64,000 bases of DNA from Setophaga petechia (GCA_024362935.1 JANCRA010000164.1:558001-622000), one strand, 5' to 3'; positions 35,880 to 48,370 are shown, counted from the stretch's first letter. Notes: generated by a model from the letters alone, not told the origin. Made by a program: numbers and translations.

Positions 35880-37164
35880 ACTGCTGGCCAATTTGTGTAA
35901 TAAAAGTTATCTTCAACTTGTAATAACAGAAATCTTTATTTGTTGTTCTCGTTTTTGAGGTTTTCTTTTTCTTTTACTTTTCTCATATTGTCCATAAAGT
36001 AATTTCATTGTTTCTACCATTTCTCATTTTGTTTCTGTCCGCCTTCCCTGTGGCCTCAGAGTTTCTCAATGAGGGGCTGTGCTGTCGGTGGCTTTAAAGG
36101 AAATAAAGGGTGTCCCATCAGAGTTTTCTGAAGAGATGCCTTTTTGTTGCCTTCTCTGGAGCTGCAGCAGCAATGTCTGTGTGCAGAGCTGTGCTGGCCC
36201 AGCAGCTGTGGCCAGCAGCAGCAGCACTTGGTGTTGCCAGTGCTGCTGCCGTGGCCCTGCCCCGCTGCCCTGCTGGCCCTGGTGTTGCTGCAGGGCCTGA
36301 GTGCTCTCGGGGCCGGGCACAGCCCTGGGGGTGGCAGTGCTGAGGCTGCAGCAGGGACAGGCCATGGGCACTGCTGGGGCAGCGCTGACGCCTCAGGCCA
36401 GGCCCTGGGGGCTCCAGGCTCCTTGCCCAGGCTCTCTCAAGAACACGGCCAGGCCAATGCTCAGCACAGAAAACCCCCGTCAGCAGCCCCAGGCTGGCCG
36501 TGGGCAGGCTGGGGGCAAACAGCATGGCTGGGGCTCTGCAAGGGCCCTGGGGCAGACGGGAAGGAGCAGCAGAGCAGGGGCTGATCCATCCCCAGTGCAC
36601 TGCACAGCCCAGGGCAGCGTCCCAGAGCGTCCTGATGGAGCTGCCAACAACATCCCCCCTCTGCAGCCCTGGCCTCTCCCCCAGCTCACACAGCTGCCCC
36701 ATCCTTGCAGGCACAGACACGGCAGCACTGGCTCAGCAGCCCCTGTTTGCATTGCACACAGCAGGCGGGAGCACCCCCATGCTGGTGCTGTGGGGACATG
36801 AACCTGAGGCAGCACAAATGCCATCAGCCCCTGGGGCCAGCAAGGGCTGGGGGACACCACGGAAAGCACTCAGCTTTGTCCTGGCCTCTGCACTCAGCCA
36901 GAAAGTTTGTTCCCTTCAGCTGGGAGTTTCCTGTCCCACTGCAGACGCTGTTGCTCAGAGCCAGGGCTGCCTGGCAGCCACCCCCAAACTGCCCTCAGCA
37001 TTTCCTTGGCTTCACCTTTGCTTTCTTTACTCTTTCATGGCACAAATGTCTTCCTATTACAAACTCCTGTTTCCTGCCCTGCACTCATCCCCATCCCTTT
37101 CCTCTCTGGCCCCACTCCCCATTGCAGTTCCTGACTTGGCACCATGGGAACGTGTCTTAGCTAC
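35880..37164. other. 3' flank of the olfactory receptor, GC-rich
   Basis: AATAAAAG-type signal at about 35900. 36140-36600 is CAGCAGC- and CCCAGG-rich, the style often seen downstream of bird receptor copies. Open stretches here are compositional only. Confidence 0.4.
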
Positions 37165-37425
37165 TTGCCCACCTGGGCACACTGGTGGCTCATGTCCAGC
37201 CTGCTGTCCATCAGTCCCTGCAGGTCCCTTTCTTCCTGGCTGCTCTCCAGCCACTCTGTCCCCAGCCTGTAGGGCTGCAGGGGTTGTTGTGGCCAAATTG
37301 CAGGACCCGGCACTTGGACTTGTTAAACCTCACCTTGTTGGATTTGGGCCCTGGATCCAGCCTGTCCAGGGCCCTGTGCAGAGCCCTCCTACCCTCCAGC
37401 AGATCAACACTCCCAGAAAACTTGG
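37165..37425 (-). mobile_element. CR1 LINE fragment (RT C-terminal part)
   Basis: The reverse strand encodes [20 protein letters not shown] and [11 protein letters not shown], the end of the CR1 reverse-transcriptase domain. Both sides are truncated; the lower-numbered end runs out near 37165 and the other meets the minisatellite. Confidence 0.75.
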
Positions 37426-38053
37426 TGTCACTGTGGTTCCTTGAGGCCCCAGAGGTTCCTAATGGTCTCCATGTTTCCATGAGACCTCCCAGTGTCGCAA
37501 TGTCCCTTTGGTTCCATGGGACCCCTTGGTGTCACAAAGTCCTTTGGATCCTTGGGCCCTGCAGTTTCACAATGGCCCTTGGTCCCCCAAGGCCCTGCAG
37601 TGTCACAGTGGATCCTTGGTTCCATGAGGTCTGGCAGTGCAGTAATGCTCTCCTTGCTTCCACAGTGTCACAATGGCCCCTTGGTGCCAAGGGCCAGCAC
37701 AGTGTCAAACATGTTTCCTTCATTCCAGGAGTCCCTGAGGAGCAGCCCTGGCCCCTTGGTTCCGTGGGGCCCTGCAGTGTCACAATGGCCCCATCATGAC
37801 ACCAGGTCCTGCTCTGTCCCAATGCTCTGCATGGTTCCACAAGGCCCTGCAGGGTCACAGTGGCCTCTGTGGTTCCAGCAGGACCCAGACTGTCACCATG
37901 GACTCCTTGCTTCCATTCAGACCCACAGTGTCACAGTGGCCCCTTGGCTCCGTGGTACCATGTCATACACACTGTCACCATGGTCCTCTTAGTGTCACCA
38001 GGCCCTGCAGTGTCACAATGGCCCCTTGCTTCCCCAGGGCCCTGCAGTGTCAC
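37426..38053 (+). repeat. 37-bp minisatellite, array 1
   Basis: About 16 diverged copies of a 36-38 bp unit with the words GTGTCACAATGG, CCCCTTGGTTCC and ATGRGGCCCTGCA. The same unit occurs in opposite orientation at 62877-63430. The array starts at one CR1 piece and ends at the 3' terminus of another. Confidence 0.8.
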
Positions 38054-38640
38054 AATCATCAGAGAATCAACCAGTCTGGAAAAGACCTTGGAGAGCATCA
38101 AGTCCAACCTGGGACCCAACACCACCTTGTCACCCAGGCCATGGCACTGAGTGTCACATCCAGTCTTACCTGAAACACCTCCAGGGATGGTGACTCACCC
38201 ACCTCCCTGGGCAGCCCATTCCAATGCCCAACCAGCCTTTGTGTGAAGAATATTTCCTAATGTACAGCCCAAACATCCCCTGGTGCAGCTGAAGGCTGTG
38301 TCCTCTTGTCCTGTCCCTGTTCCCAGGGAGAAGAGCCTGACCCCCACCTGGCTGCACCCTCCTGTCAGGGACTTGTAGAGAGTGATGAGGTCTCCCCTGA
38401 GCCTCCTCTTCTCCAGGATAAACAACCCCAGCTCCCTCAGACACTCCTCACAGGACTTGTGTTCCAGACACCTCCCAAGCCTTGTTGCCCTTCTCTGGAC
38501 ACGCTCCAGCCCCTCCATGTCCTTCCTAAATTGGGGGCCCAGAACTGGATGCAGCACTCGAGGTGCTGCCCAAACCAGTGCCCAGCACAGGGGAAGAATC
38601 ACTGCCTTGCTCCTGCTGGCCACACCATTCCTGATCCATA
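38054..38640 (-). mobile_element. CR1 LINE 3' end
   Basis: The reverse strand gives the CR1 C-terminal coding end (SCEECLRELGLFILEKRRLR, GDLITLYKSL, GCSQVGVRLFS) and 3' region (GGTTGGACTTGATGCTC), ending in TGATTCTCTGATGATT, the ATTCTRTG-type CR1 tail, at about 38054. This is a separate insertion from the CR1 at 37165: a reverse-strand element would have its RT part at higher, not lower, coordinates. Confidence 0.85.
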
Positions 38641-39429
38641 GGAATGCCAGGGGTTGGATGAGGGAAATGGTGGGGAGGGGGTAGGGACAGAGACTGATTG
38701 ATTGTCAGCCATAAAGCATCTTGATTTTCATATTTATTCCAACTGCAGGAGAAGGTACCTGGATTCAATGTCAGTTGGAGATTGCACTTATCAATGTATC
38801 AACAGGAATAGAAAACCTAAATAGGACCTAAACAATCTTTTCTCAGTGTCTTTTTAAATGTAATGCATTCACTTAGAACACACTACTGAAATCTGTCGAA
38901 TTAACCACAAAGGATTTGGAAATTAAAATCAAATTATTCCCAGAGGCTTGGCTTGTTCAGGTGTTCTGAATGTTAATGAGCCCTGGGACACTGAATTCCT
39001 GCACTGAAGAGCTGAAGGCTGAACAAGCCTCTGCAGCAGGAAAATTCAGCAGCAGCCTCCAAGGTGCTGAGGATGTCAGCAGCCCCCACTGAGGCCATCC
39101 CTGCCCAGAGAGCGTGGGGGAATGGGCAGACAAGGAGAGCGTCCCTGGGGCTGGGGCAGCACAACTCAGAGGCATCAGCGGCTCCAGCTGGGCAATGGAG
39201 TGTGGGATGTGGCTGGGAAAGCCCTGCCTGGGCTGGGCCAAGCAGGACAGACAAGCCCTGACCCCCATCACCCAAACAATTCTCTCAAGGAGACATTTAA
39301 AAGGAATTACAATTGTTTGTGTACTCTGAGTGGGACTCACTGGAGAAATACTAACAAGAGATTCTCAAGACCTCAAAAGCAAAAAAGAAGCCCTTTACTG
39401 GGAACTTTAGAAAATCAGAGAATTTATGG
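38641..39429. other. Intergenic, nothing recognised
   Basis: No gene or named repeat is supported. Confidence 0.35.
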
Positions 39430-40400
39430 CAAGAAGTTTAATATGATATTGTAGTGGTTTTGGTTTGTTAATTTAAGATTTTTCTAATCTTTATATTTCT
39501 TAATTTATATATTGATGAGTGTGGTGGGTTTTAGTGTTGGTTAATTAATTATGTAATTATTTTGCTGAGAGATGGGATTAGGAGAAAGGTAAAGTAGGCT
39601 TTAAATTTTAAGAGAGTATAAAGAAAATTTTATTAAAAATAAAAAACAAAAAGTATGTAAGAATTAAAATAAGCTTTTTTACAACTTTTTTTTTCTTTAC
39701 AACTTTTTTTTTACTGATAATGTATAGAATGTAAATTTAAAATTTCTAGTTAGTTTACTCTTTTTAGAATAGTCTTTATTTAGTTTACTTAGGGAGAGAA
39801 GTTTTTCTTGTTAAGGTTATGGAGTTTTTTTACAAGAGGAAAAAATAGTTTTTGTGCTTTTAATTTTGTCATGGATCAGTTGTCTGGGGAACTTTGTTAT
39901 TGTGAAGTTGGTTTTATTGCTACAGGCTTTTTTACAGCTTGTTGATGGGGCATGTCAATTTATGGGGTATTGTTTTAAAGATGAGTTATTTAAAGGTAAA
40001 AGTTTTTATTATTTACTTTTAAAATTATTTTTATCTCTGGGAAGAGAGATCTTCTCTTGGGGATACTGGATTACTTTTTTTTTCCCTGTTTAAACTTTAT
40101 ATGAAATTACAGGTTTTTTTAAAATTTGTTTATTTTAGTATGAAGGTTTTTGTTTGATATTATTTTGAATATTTAATTTTTAAAATAGTTTTATGTGTTA
40201 TAAAGAAAAAGAGTTTTTTCTTTATATTTTATAAGAGGATTTTAGTTCTAAGATAAAAGGTTTTTTTCTTCTTTTTTTCTTTTTTTTGGAATTTAATTTC
40301 TTCTTGACTGATTTTGATGGTTTTCTGTTGGTTGTTATATGCCTAGATTTTGTTTTTTCTTTTACTTAAGGGAGGATTGAAGTATTGAAAGGGTTAACAC
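39430..40400. other. Strongly AT-rich block
   Basis: Roughly 970 bp dominated by T and A with T-rich runs on the plus strand (TTTTTTCTTTACAACTTTTTT and similar). It contrasts with both flanks and lies directly before the ERV-B 5' LTR. It could be a decayed retroelement or an AT-rich inserted segment; no coding region is credible. Confidence 0.5.
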
Positions 40401-40437
40401 CTGACCCACTGGTAACTTGTGGTGGAAGTTGTGGTTG

Positions 40438-40789
40438 TGATAGTGGAACACTGGAAAATGTCAAAGATAGAACTCTAAGATGTTAGGCTTTGTACTTTTC
40501 TCAGAACACTGCACCGGCGTAAGCAGTATGATAAATGATGTAATTGTTAGATGTGATGATTGTTTAGTAATTAAGTATAATTATTATACCGTAAGAATAT
40601 ACGTATACAATAGAACAATGTAAGTTTAATAATTAACATGGAAGTTATGTAACGATAGAGTATAAAACACCTTCACCTCGAATGTATGGTCGGAATTAGA
40701 TTTGGGTTGCAATACCCCGATTCCCAGAGCTCTTAATAAAAAGCACTGCATATAATCACTCCGTGGTTATGTGTTTTTGAACGCTAACA
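40438..40789 (+). repeat. 5' LTR of ERV-B
   Basis: TGATAGTGGAACAC to GAACGCTAACA, with TATAAAACAC box and AATAAAAAG signal. Confidence 0.9.
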
Positions 40790-40792
40790 TTT

Positions 40793-40810
40793 TGGCGACC
40801 CAGATGGGTC
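40793..40810 (+). promoter_or_regulatory. Primer binding site and leader of ERV-B
   Basis: TGGCGACCCAGATGGGTC begins three bases after the LTR. The first bases fit a tRNA-Arg-type primer, but the tRNA is uncertain. A strong splice donor follows at AAG|GTAAGG, 40929/40930. Confidence 0.55.
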
Positions 40811-41095
40811 CCTGTGAGTGCTGCTGAGTGAGTTCGCGACTCGATCACGCTCCAGCCAGCACCGAGGGATTCTCGGGGAGCCCGTCGGCCGCAACCGCTC
40901 CTGCCGCTCACAACGTCCCCGGGAGAAAGGTAAGGTGCTTTTATCCTGGTCCGGGTGCCTGCCAATAAGATGCGGCAAAAGCTGCGCTTGGTTGGGCTAA
41001 AGGAATTCCTGGTGGTACAAGCCTAGGCGCCGTTCCATAACACAATCGCGAAAGCGTTGCGGGTTCGGCAATCTGGTATATCTGGTATATCTGGA

Positions 41096-42537
41096 ATGGA
41101 GAAACTTAAAGGGATTTTGGGCAGTAACACCCCTATCCCGCAAACTTCTCCTTTGGGGTGCTTATTAGCACATTGGAAACAGGGTAATTTTGGGAACGAA
41201 TTACGTAAAACTAAGTTGATTGATTATTGTAATACATGGTGGCCAGAATATGCCCTGGAAAACGGAAAAAAAAAAAAAATAAAAATAAAAACGGTACTCT
41301 GCAATATAACACTATTTCACAGTTAATATTGTTTTGTAAACAAGAAGGAAAATGGGATGAAATTCCATATGTTGATTTGTTTTTCTATTTGCGGGGAAAG
41401 CCAGAATGGCAGGATGAATGTGGATTATTGGTGGTTAAAACATCTGCAAATAATAAGTGTGGTGTTTATGAGGAACGTTGTTTAGAATACTTGGTGTTGA
41501 AAGAAAGCTTGAGTAGGGAAAATTATACAGATATTGATTTACAGGTAGCTCCAATAAGAACAAGAGCACCTAACCCTATCCCACCTGTTTCATCTGTCCC
41601 TATCCCACTGCCTGCTCCTAACCCACCTAGCCCTGAACCTGTCTCATCTAGTACACCCTTCCCTCTTTATCCTCCTCTCCCACCATCACCTGATCCCTCT
41701 TCCTCAGAAGATGAGCAAAATCTAACTGTGGTAGAAAGGAGAGAGAGAGAGTCAACGACCCCGGTAGCCCACAGAACCAGGAGTCAGTCTAACCTTGCCC
41801 CAGTTATGGATAGAAAAGACATGGGCTGACAAAAACGGACTGTAATTGCCCCCTTACGGCAAGGTGTAGGAATAGAAGGGCCAGTATTTGTAAAAGTGCC
41901 TTTTACTCTGGCAGATTTAGTTGTTTGGAAACAAACAGCCGGAACTTATAGAGAAAATCCTGATAAAATGGCACAAGTGGTAAAAATGGTTATAAAAACT
42001 CAAAATCCTGACTGGGATGATATACAAGTAATATTAGATACTCTGATAGATTCGACTGAGAAAGAGATGGTACTTAAAGCAGCCAAAGAGAAGGCAAGAG
42101 AAGATATCAGAAATGGGCTAGTAACAGGGAATTTAGATGTGAATTTCCCAACTGAGGATCCAAATTGGGACCCTAATTTATTTGGTGATATGAGGAGATT
42201 ACGGAAATATCAAGAGTGGATCCAAATAGAAGTTCAGAAGGCTGTGCCCAAAACTATAAATTGGTCTAAACTGTATGAGGTTCGGCAGGAAAAGAAAGAA
42301 TCTCCCACTGCATTTTTGGAGAGGCTTAAGGAGGTAGCAAGAAAATATACAGATCTCCAAATGGACACAGAACAAGCAAAGGTTCAGCTTGCTCTCATAT
42401 TCTTGGGCCAATCACAGGATGACATTCGTAGAAAATTGCAAAAATTAGAAGGGGAAGACCTAAGGAATTTAGATAAGCTACTTGAAGACTTCCACAAGGC
42501 TACAAGAATTCGCCGACCCTGTTCGGAAAGTAACTAG
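41096..42537 (+). pseudogene. gag: ERV-B gag (matrix, proline-rich, capsid), broken
   Basis: ATG 41096 starts a matrix domain (LAHWKQGNFGNELRKTKLID). A run of about 14 A near 41266-41280 shifts the frame, and matrix continues in another frame with YLRGKPEWQDECG. A proline-rich segment follows (PAPNPPSPEP, about 41620). A TGA at 41827-41829 interrupts it, and capsid resumes (PFTLADLVVWKQTAGTYREN) through KKESPTAFLERLKEVARKYT, the major homology region, ending near 42537. Nucleocapsid is absent because of the deletion. The type is clearly gammaretroviral. Confidence 0.82.
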
Positions 42538-45095
42538 CAAAGGAACTGGAGATTTGGACGGAAAATGGGCAAGTACCAAGAGATCAATACTTATTCTTGC
42601 AATATGTTGATGATATACTAATAGCTACAGAAGAAAAGGCAACCTGTATAAAGGTAACCATTGAGATTTTAAATTCACTGGGAATGGGAGGTTACAAAGT
42701 ATCCAGAGGAAAGGCACAAATTGCTCAACAGACTGTGATTTACCTGGGATGTGAAATTTCACAAGGGCAACGAAAACTAGGTACTAATCGTATCCAAGCT
42801 ATTTGTGCTATTCCAGAGCCCCAGAATTTACATGAGCTGCGAGTCTTCCTCGGGATGGCAGGATGGTGTCGCCTGTGGATCATGGACTATGGACTGATTG
42901 CAAAACCCCTGTACGAAGCCCAGAAGACGCAGCCATTCACCTGGGGCAAGCCACAGAAAGAAGCCTTCCTAAAATTAAAGGAAGCACTGACAACTGCTCC
43001 AGCATTAGGGTTACCTGATCTGTCTAAAGATTTTCAGCTGTTTGTACATGAAAGGCTACGCCTAGCACTAGGAGTCCTCACCCAACGTCTGGGAAGCTGG
43101 AAAAGGCCGGTGGGCTATTTTTCCAAACAACTTGACAATGTAAGTGCCGGGTGGCCTTCATGTCTACGGGCAGTCGCAGCTACTGTGATACGGATACAAG
43201 AAGCCAGGAAGCTCACTATGGGAAGGCACATCGATGTCTATGTACCACACATGGTAACCACTGTCTTAGAGCAGAAGGGAAGCTATTGGCTATCTCCCAG
43301 CAGGATGATGAAATTCCAGGTAGTCCTGACTGAGCAGGATGATGTCACATTAAAAACAACTAACCTCTTGAATCCAGCTCTGTTCCTAGGTACCACAGCT
43401 GAAGAAGGCCCATTAGAGCACAACTGTGCAGAGGTAATAGAGTACACCTATTTAGCAAGAGAAGACCTGAGAGATGTCCCACTAGAGCAACCGAAGTAGG
43501 AGCTGTTTACAGATGGGAGCAGCTTCGTGGAAAACGAAACCAGATACGCTGGATATGCAGTAACAACAGTCAATACAGTAGTGGAGGCAAAAGCATTACC
43601 ACCAAATACATCTGCCCAGAAGGCAGAACTGGTTGCTTTAACCAGGGCACTAGAATTAAGTGAAGGAAAGAGGGTAAATATCTGGACTGACTCAAAATAT
43701 GCTTTTGGAGTGGTGCATGTACATGGGCCTCTGTGGAAAGAAAGGGGACTATTGTCTTCTCAGGGTACACACATTAAACATCAGGATGCAGTCTTGCAAC
43801 TGATAAAGGCAGTACAAAAACCTGAACAAGTAGCAATCATACACTGCAAAGCACACCAATCAGGAAACTCCAAAATCTGTGAAGGAAATCGAAAGGCAGA
43901 CTGGGCAGCCCGACAGGTTGCTTGAAATGTGCAAACAACAATGGCATTGATACCTTTAAAGCTTAATGTGTCCCAACTCAATTTGCCTCCAAATCCAAAA
44001 TATTCAGAAGATGATGAGAGACTGGCACGTTTGCTAAATGCACAAAAGAATTCAGAGGGATGGTATGTGACTGCACAAGGACAAATAGTGGTACCCCCCT
44101 TGATAATGAGAGAAGTTCTACAGATTAAACATAACGAATGTCACTGGGGAGCAGAAGCAGTGGTAAAATTGCTAAAGCAGAGTTTAATTTCAGTACGGAT
44201 CTTAACAATGGCAAAATCAGTAATGTCAAAATGTGATATCTGCTTGAAAAACAACCCAGTGGCTAGGCCACAGGCACAACTAGGAAGAATTCAGATAGGA
44301 ATAGAGCCAGGAGACTATTGGCAGGTAGATTTTGTAGAACTGCCAAGGACTCGAGGATACAAATACCTGTTAGTGGGAGTTGACACTTTCTCTGGGTGGC
44401 CAGAAGCCCTTCCCTGTCACACGAACCAAACAAAGAAAACAGTTAAGTGGTTACTACAAGAGATTATTCCCAGATTTGGGGTACCTCTAGGAGTATCATC
44501 AGATAGGGGGCCCCATTTCATAGCTACAGTAGTAAGAGAGGTAAGTAGATTGCTGGGGATAACTTGGGACCTCCACACACCGTGGAGACCCCAGTCAAGT
44601 GGACAGGTAGAGAGGATGAATCAGACACTAAAAAGGCAAATCAGTAAGATATGCCAAGAAGCCAAATTGCAGTGGCCCCAAGCCTTGCCAATAGCATTGT
44701 TGAAGATTCAGATAAAGCCTAAGAGTGAGATGTCAGTCAGTCCTTAAGAGATATTGTATGAGAAACCATATGAATCTCCTGAGCCTAACCCTAATGTACA
44801 CGTCACAGGAAAGCAGCAAGTGTATAACTATGTTCTGTCTCTCGGGAAAACTTTAGCTCAGCTCCAGAGCATCCTCGTGTGGAACAGACCACTGACTCTC
44901 GAGAATCCGGTTCATAACATACATCCAGGAGACGAGGTGTACATCAAAAACTGGAACGAAGAACCTCTGAAAGAAAAGTGGAATGGACCCCATCAGGTAC
45001 TACTGACCACCTTCACAGCAGTCAAAGTAGCCAGCGTAGACCCCTAGATTCACTATACCCGGGTGAAGAAAGTCCATCCCAAATCACAGACTGTG
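42489..45095 (+). pseudogene. pol: ERV-B pol: distal RT, RNase H, integrase
   Basis: RT resumes abruptly at LPQGYKNSPTLFG (42489 on), overlapping the last gag codons in another frame, and includes QYVDDILIA. Protease and the RT fingers are missing. In-frame stops lie at 42531 (TAA), 43497 (TAG, just before RNase H ELFTDGSSF), 43923 (TGA), 44745 (TAA) and 45045 (TAG), all in one reading frame. RNase H has D-G-S-S, W-T-D-S and E. Integrase has its zinc motif (HNECH then CDIC) and core D, D, E (VDFVELP, SSDRGPHF, VERMNQTLK), then KWNGPHQVLL of the C-terminal domain. Apart from the stops the frame is well preserved, fitting the modest age. Confidence 0.87.
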
Positions 45096-45099
45096 TAAA

Positions 45100-46480
45100 C
45101 TATAGAACTAACAAAGCTACAGATAAGATGTGTTTAATTACTTTAAGAATGCTTGTATTAATATTATAGTCATTAATGCCTTTGAGATGTAGAATGCAAA
45201 ATGATCAACAAACTACTCTTCATTCTAAAATGAGGAGAGAAGTACAAACAAAAACACAAGTGATAAATGTTCCTAATGCAGTTCAGGCTGAGAATATAAT
45301 GATTAGATTAGTCAAAGATTTTGCCAAAATGCAAAAGACCAGTAAAATAACTGCCTGTCTGCCAATACCAAAAACAGCAAAAGATCCAGTAAATTAGAAA
45401 ATCATAACATCAAAATTACCTGAAATACAAGAGTACAAAACAATTACATGTAAACAAGTCATAAAAAATGTTACAAGAATCACTCTAGTGTAAAAGTGTG
45501 AAGCCAAAGATCAGAAAAATCAGATAGAGCCTTAAGAGAGTGCGTAGTCTGTGAGTATTCTTCAAAGATTCCAGTATATAGCAAACACCTCTTAGTGTAT
45601 TAAGTGAAAACGCCCCGAGAATAAAACAGATCCAGCAATAACAAACACTGCCACTAGTAGCAGAACGAAAACAGACAAAGTAAGTTAATGAGCATACAAT
45701 AAAACTTATGACTGCACTTCAGATGATGCAGAGATAAAACAGATGCCACCCCTGACAATAACCCTACAAATTAGTTGTGCTTGCAGAGAGATTAAACATA
45801 AACAAAGCAGAGTGAATTACAAAGCAGTTATAGGATGTACCAGAATTACAATCCGAGGTCCAGGATAATTTGTATGGGCAGCAAGTGATGGTACCTAGAC
45901 AACACATCTACCTGGAGATGAGAAAGTAAAAAAGATTACTTTAAGCCTTCCAACCTTATGTCCAATTTAGAAAAAGTCCCCATTTAACAGAAAACATGAA
46001 CTTCTACAGATAAAAACAAGACGAGAAGTTCTAGACAATGAAGATCCAGATGACACTTAACAAAAACCCTCTAGTGGAGTGAAATTTAAGTGAGTCCTAG
46101 AGTCATTGCTTAGTCCTATAGCAAATTATAAGAGTAGAGAGATGCTGTACAAACTTACAAGTCAAGTAAGTAGACTGGCAAGAGTCACCCGAGAAAAATT
46201 TAAAGAATTAAACATACAATTACAAGCCACCACAAAAATAACTTTACAAAATCGATTAGCCTTAGATTTGTTACTTCTGAAAGAGCATAGAGTATGTAGA
46301 TTTTTAAAAAGACAGGTTGATCATTGCTGCGTTCATATCCCAAATGTAACTGCAAAGGTAGAATATGACATCAGTAAGTTAAAACAAATAGAGCATGAAA
46401 CACAAGAAGAACAAAAAGATTTGACTACAAGCTCGTTAGGAAAAATCTTTACAAGATTAAAATAAAATGTGAATTCATAG
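45100..46480 (+). pseudogene. env: ERV-B env remnant
   Basis: Surface-unit sequence is not readable in any frame. The transmembrane subunit is partly preserved at 46106-46465: a heptad region, then LQNRLALDLLLLKEHRVC and a following CC pair, resembling the immunosuppressive-like and disulfide-loop segment of gamma-type Env. Fusion peptide and membrane anchor are not recognisable. Confidence 0.6.
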
Positions 46481-46786
46481 ATTAAATCTATCATTGAGAA
46501 TGTGATAATCTTACTAATCATATTCTTAACAATTTAGTTAGTTTACAGCATCTTAAAGAGAGAGATACAGAAGAAAACATCCTAGAACCAGAAGATAATA
46601 AAAGCACTAACACGAGATCCGCGTCCACCATCCTCTAGTTCTCCAGTTCGTGATAACATCCACAACAATGTTTACATCAACCCTGAATTTGAAGAATTGA
46701 GTATAAATTGAAGAATAAAAAAGACTGTATCAAGTGAAAACATTTACACCTATAGTGAAGTGAAAATGCTTTCAAAGGGGGGAGAA

Positions 46787-47137
46787 TGATAGTGGAACAC
46801 TAGAAAATGTCAAAGATAGAACTCTAAGATGTTAGGCTTTGTGCTTTTCTCAGAACACTGCACCTGAATAAGCAGTATGATAAATGATATAATTGTTGGA
46901 TGTGATGATTGTTTAATAATTAAGTATAATTATTATACCGTAAGAATCTACGTATACAATAGAACAATGTAAGTTTAATAATTAACATGAAAGTTATGTA
47001 ACGATAGAGTATAAAACACGTTCACCTCAAATGTATGGTTGGAATTAGATTTAGGTTGTATACCCCAATTCTCAGAGCTCTTAATAAAAAGCACCGCATA
47101 TAATCACTCCGTGATTATGTGTTTTTGAACGCTAACA
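46787..47137 (+). repeat. 3' LTR of ERV-B
   Basis: Preceded by a polypurine tract (AAAGGGGGGAGAA, 46774-46786). It ends GAACGCTAACA, directly at the edge of the segmental duplication. Confidence 0.9.
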
Positions 47138-47716
47138 CTCTGGCACAGACAAGAAGTCCATCTTTCTCACTTTATAACGCAGAGTAATACACAGGACAGC
47201 TCACAAGGTTCATGAGGCAAAGGAAAAGAATCCACTGATGTGTTGTTGGAATAGAATTTTGAAACAAAAGAGACCAAAGACCCATGATGGGCTGGACTGC
47301 TTCAGTTTCTCTTCGGCTTTAATTGAAGTCAAAAGATTTCCTTCCTAAAGTGACTGGAAGTCCTACACTGCAAGCCCTTTCAAGTGTGCCTTTTCCTAGT
47401 TGTATCTTTGTCTAAGAATACCACATTTGGTTCATCTCATGAAAGGTACAAACTGCACAAATGCTGCTCTGAATTGCTGTGACATCTGGGCTGAAGCTGG
47501 ATTTAGTTGTGATTCTGGTCAGGATCCCCTTAGGCTCAGGTGTGTCGTGATATGAACTGATGCAGTAAGCTTGACTTAAGAGTGGCACGGGCTAAAGGAT
47601 TCAGTCTTTGAATGCTTCTGAATATTTCACCTCCCTGTCTGCTGCTTTTCTGGGCACAGCTGCAGGTCCAGGGTCTGGAGGCAAAGCCCAGTGTGCAAAT
47701 TCCTGTCGCCATTCCT
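47138..47716. repeat. Segmental duplication, copy 1
   Basis: About 580 bp nearly identical to 61049-61633 in direct orientation, from CACAGACAAGAAGTCC through CAAGCTTGACTTAAG-like sequence to GTGTGCAAATTCCTGT. A few substitutions and a 3-bp indel (TTGGTTCATC against the copy-2 version) separate the copies. Similarity fades after 47716. Its left edge is the ERV-B 3' LTR end. Confidence 0.9.
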
Positions 47717-47934
47717 GCCTTTGTGCAGGACACAGGTAGAACGTGCATTCTGTTACAAGGTGTTTGCGCAGGGGTGGGCGCCCTGGGGATTGGTCAACAA
47801 GGAAAAATATGGATTTTGACAGCCCCTGGACATTGAGAAACAAAGACCAATGAAACCGAGCCCTGCCACTGCCTGCACTCGCCTCAGGCCCCTCCGTTCC
47901 CGCCTCCTGCCCTGAGGGCCGTGGGGGCGGGACG

Positions 47935-48370
47935 GCATCCTGAGGGCGGCTCCGCAGTGGTGTGGGCAGGGCCCGGATCCTGTGGGCGGCTCCTGGATCG
48001 TGTGGGCAGGGCCCGGATCGTGTGGGCGGCTCCTGGATCGTGTGGGCAGAGCCTGGATCCTGTGGGCGGCTCCTGGATCCTGAGAGCATTGCCCGTATCG
48101 TCTGGGCCGAGTTTGGATCCTGACGGGAGCTCCTGGATCCTATGGGCAGAGCCTGGGGCGTGTGGGCCGCGCCTGTATCCCCGTGGGTATCCCCAGGATG
48201 CTGTGGGCAGTGCCCAGATTGACCAGGCAGCACCCAGATCCTGCGGGCAGCTTTTGGATCGCGTGGGCAACACCTGGATCCTGCGGGCAGCTTTTGGATC
48301 GTGTGGGCAGCACTCGGATCCTGAGGGCAGCAACGGGAACGTGTGGGCAGCACCTAGATCCTGAGGGCGG
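47935..48370. repeat. 21-bp GC-rich minisatellite
   Basis: About 20 copies of a ~21-bp unit such as GGCTCCTGGATCGTGTGGGC and its GGCAGGGCCCGGATC variant. The length is a multiple of 3, so open frames run through it on both strands, but they are repeat translations rather than genes. Confidence 0.85.

Larger units (their letters stand above)
40438..47137 (+). mobile_element. ERV-B: gammaretrovirus-like provirus with internal deletion
   Basis: Two LTRs of 352 and 351 bp flank a PBS, gag (MA, CA), the distal part of RT, RNase H, integrase and a decayed env. I count about 20 differences between the LTRs, 5-6 percent, so it is older than ERV-C and much younger than ERV-A. A deletion joins gag to the middle of RT. 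Flanking bases do not form a target duplication (GTTG on the left, CTCT on the right), suggesting one flank was replaced after insertion. Confidence 0.9.

Noticed and set aside
36500..37799. Long plus-strand frames after the olfactory receptor
   Set aside because: They run through GC-rich flank, an antisense CR1 and the minisatellite, so they are compositional.
37426..38053. Possible CRISPR-like regular repeat
   Set aside because: Units are head-to-tail and diverged, without unique spacers, and the genome is a bird's.
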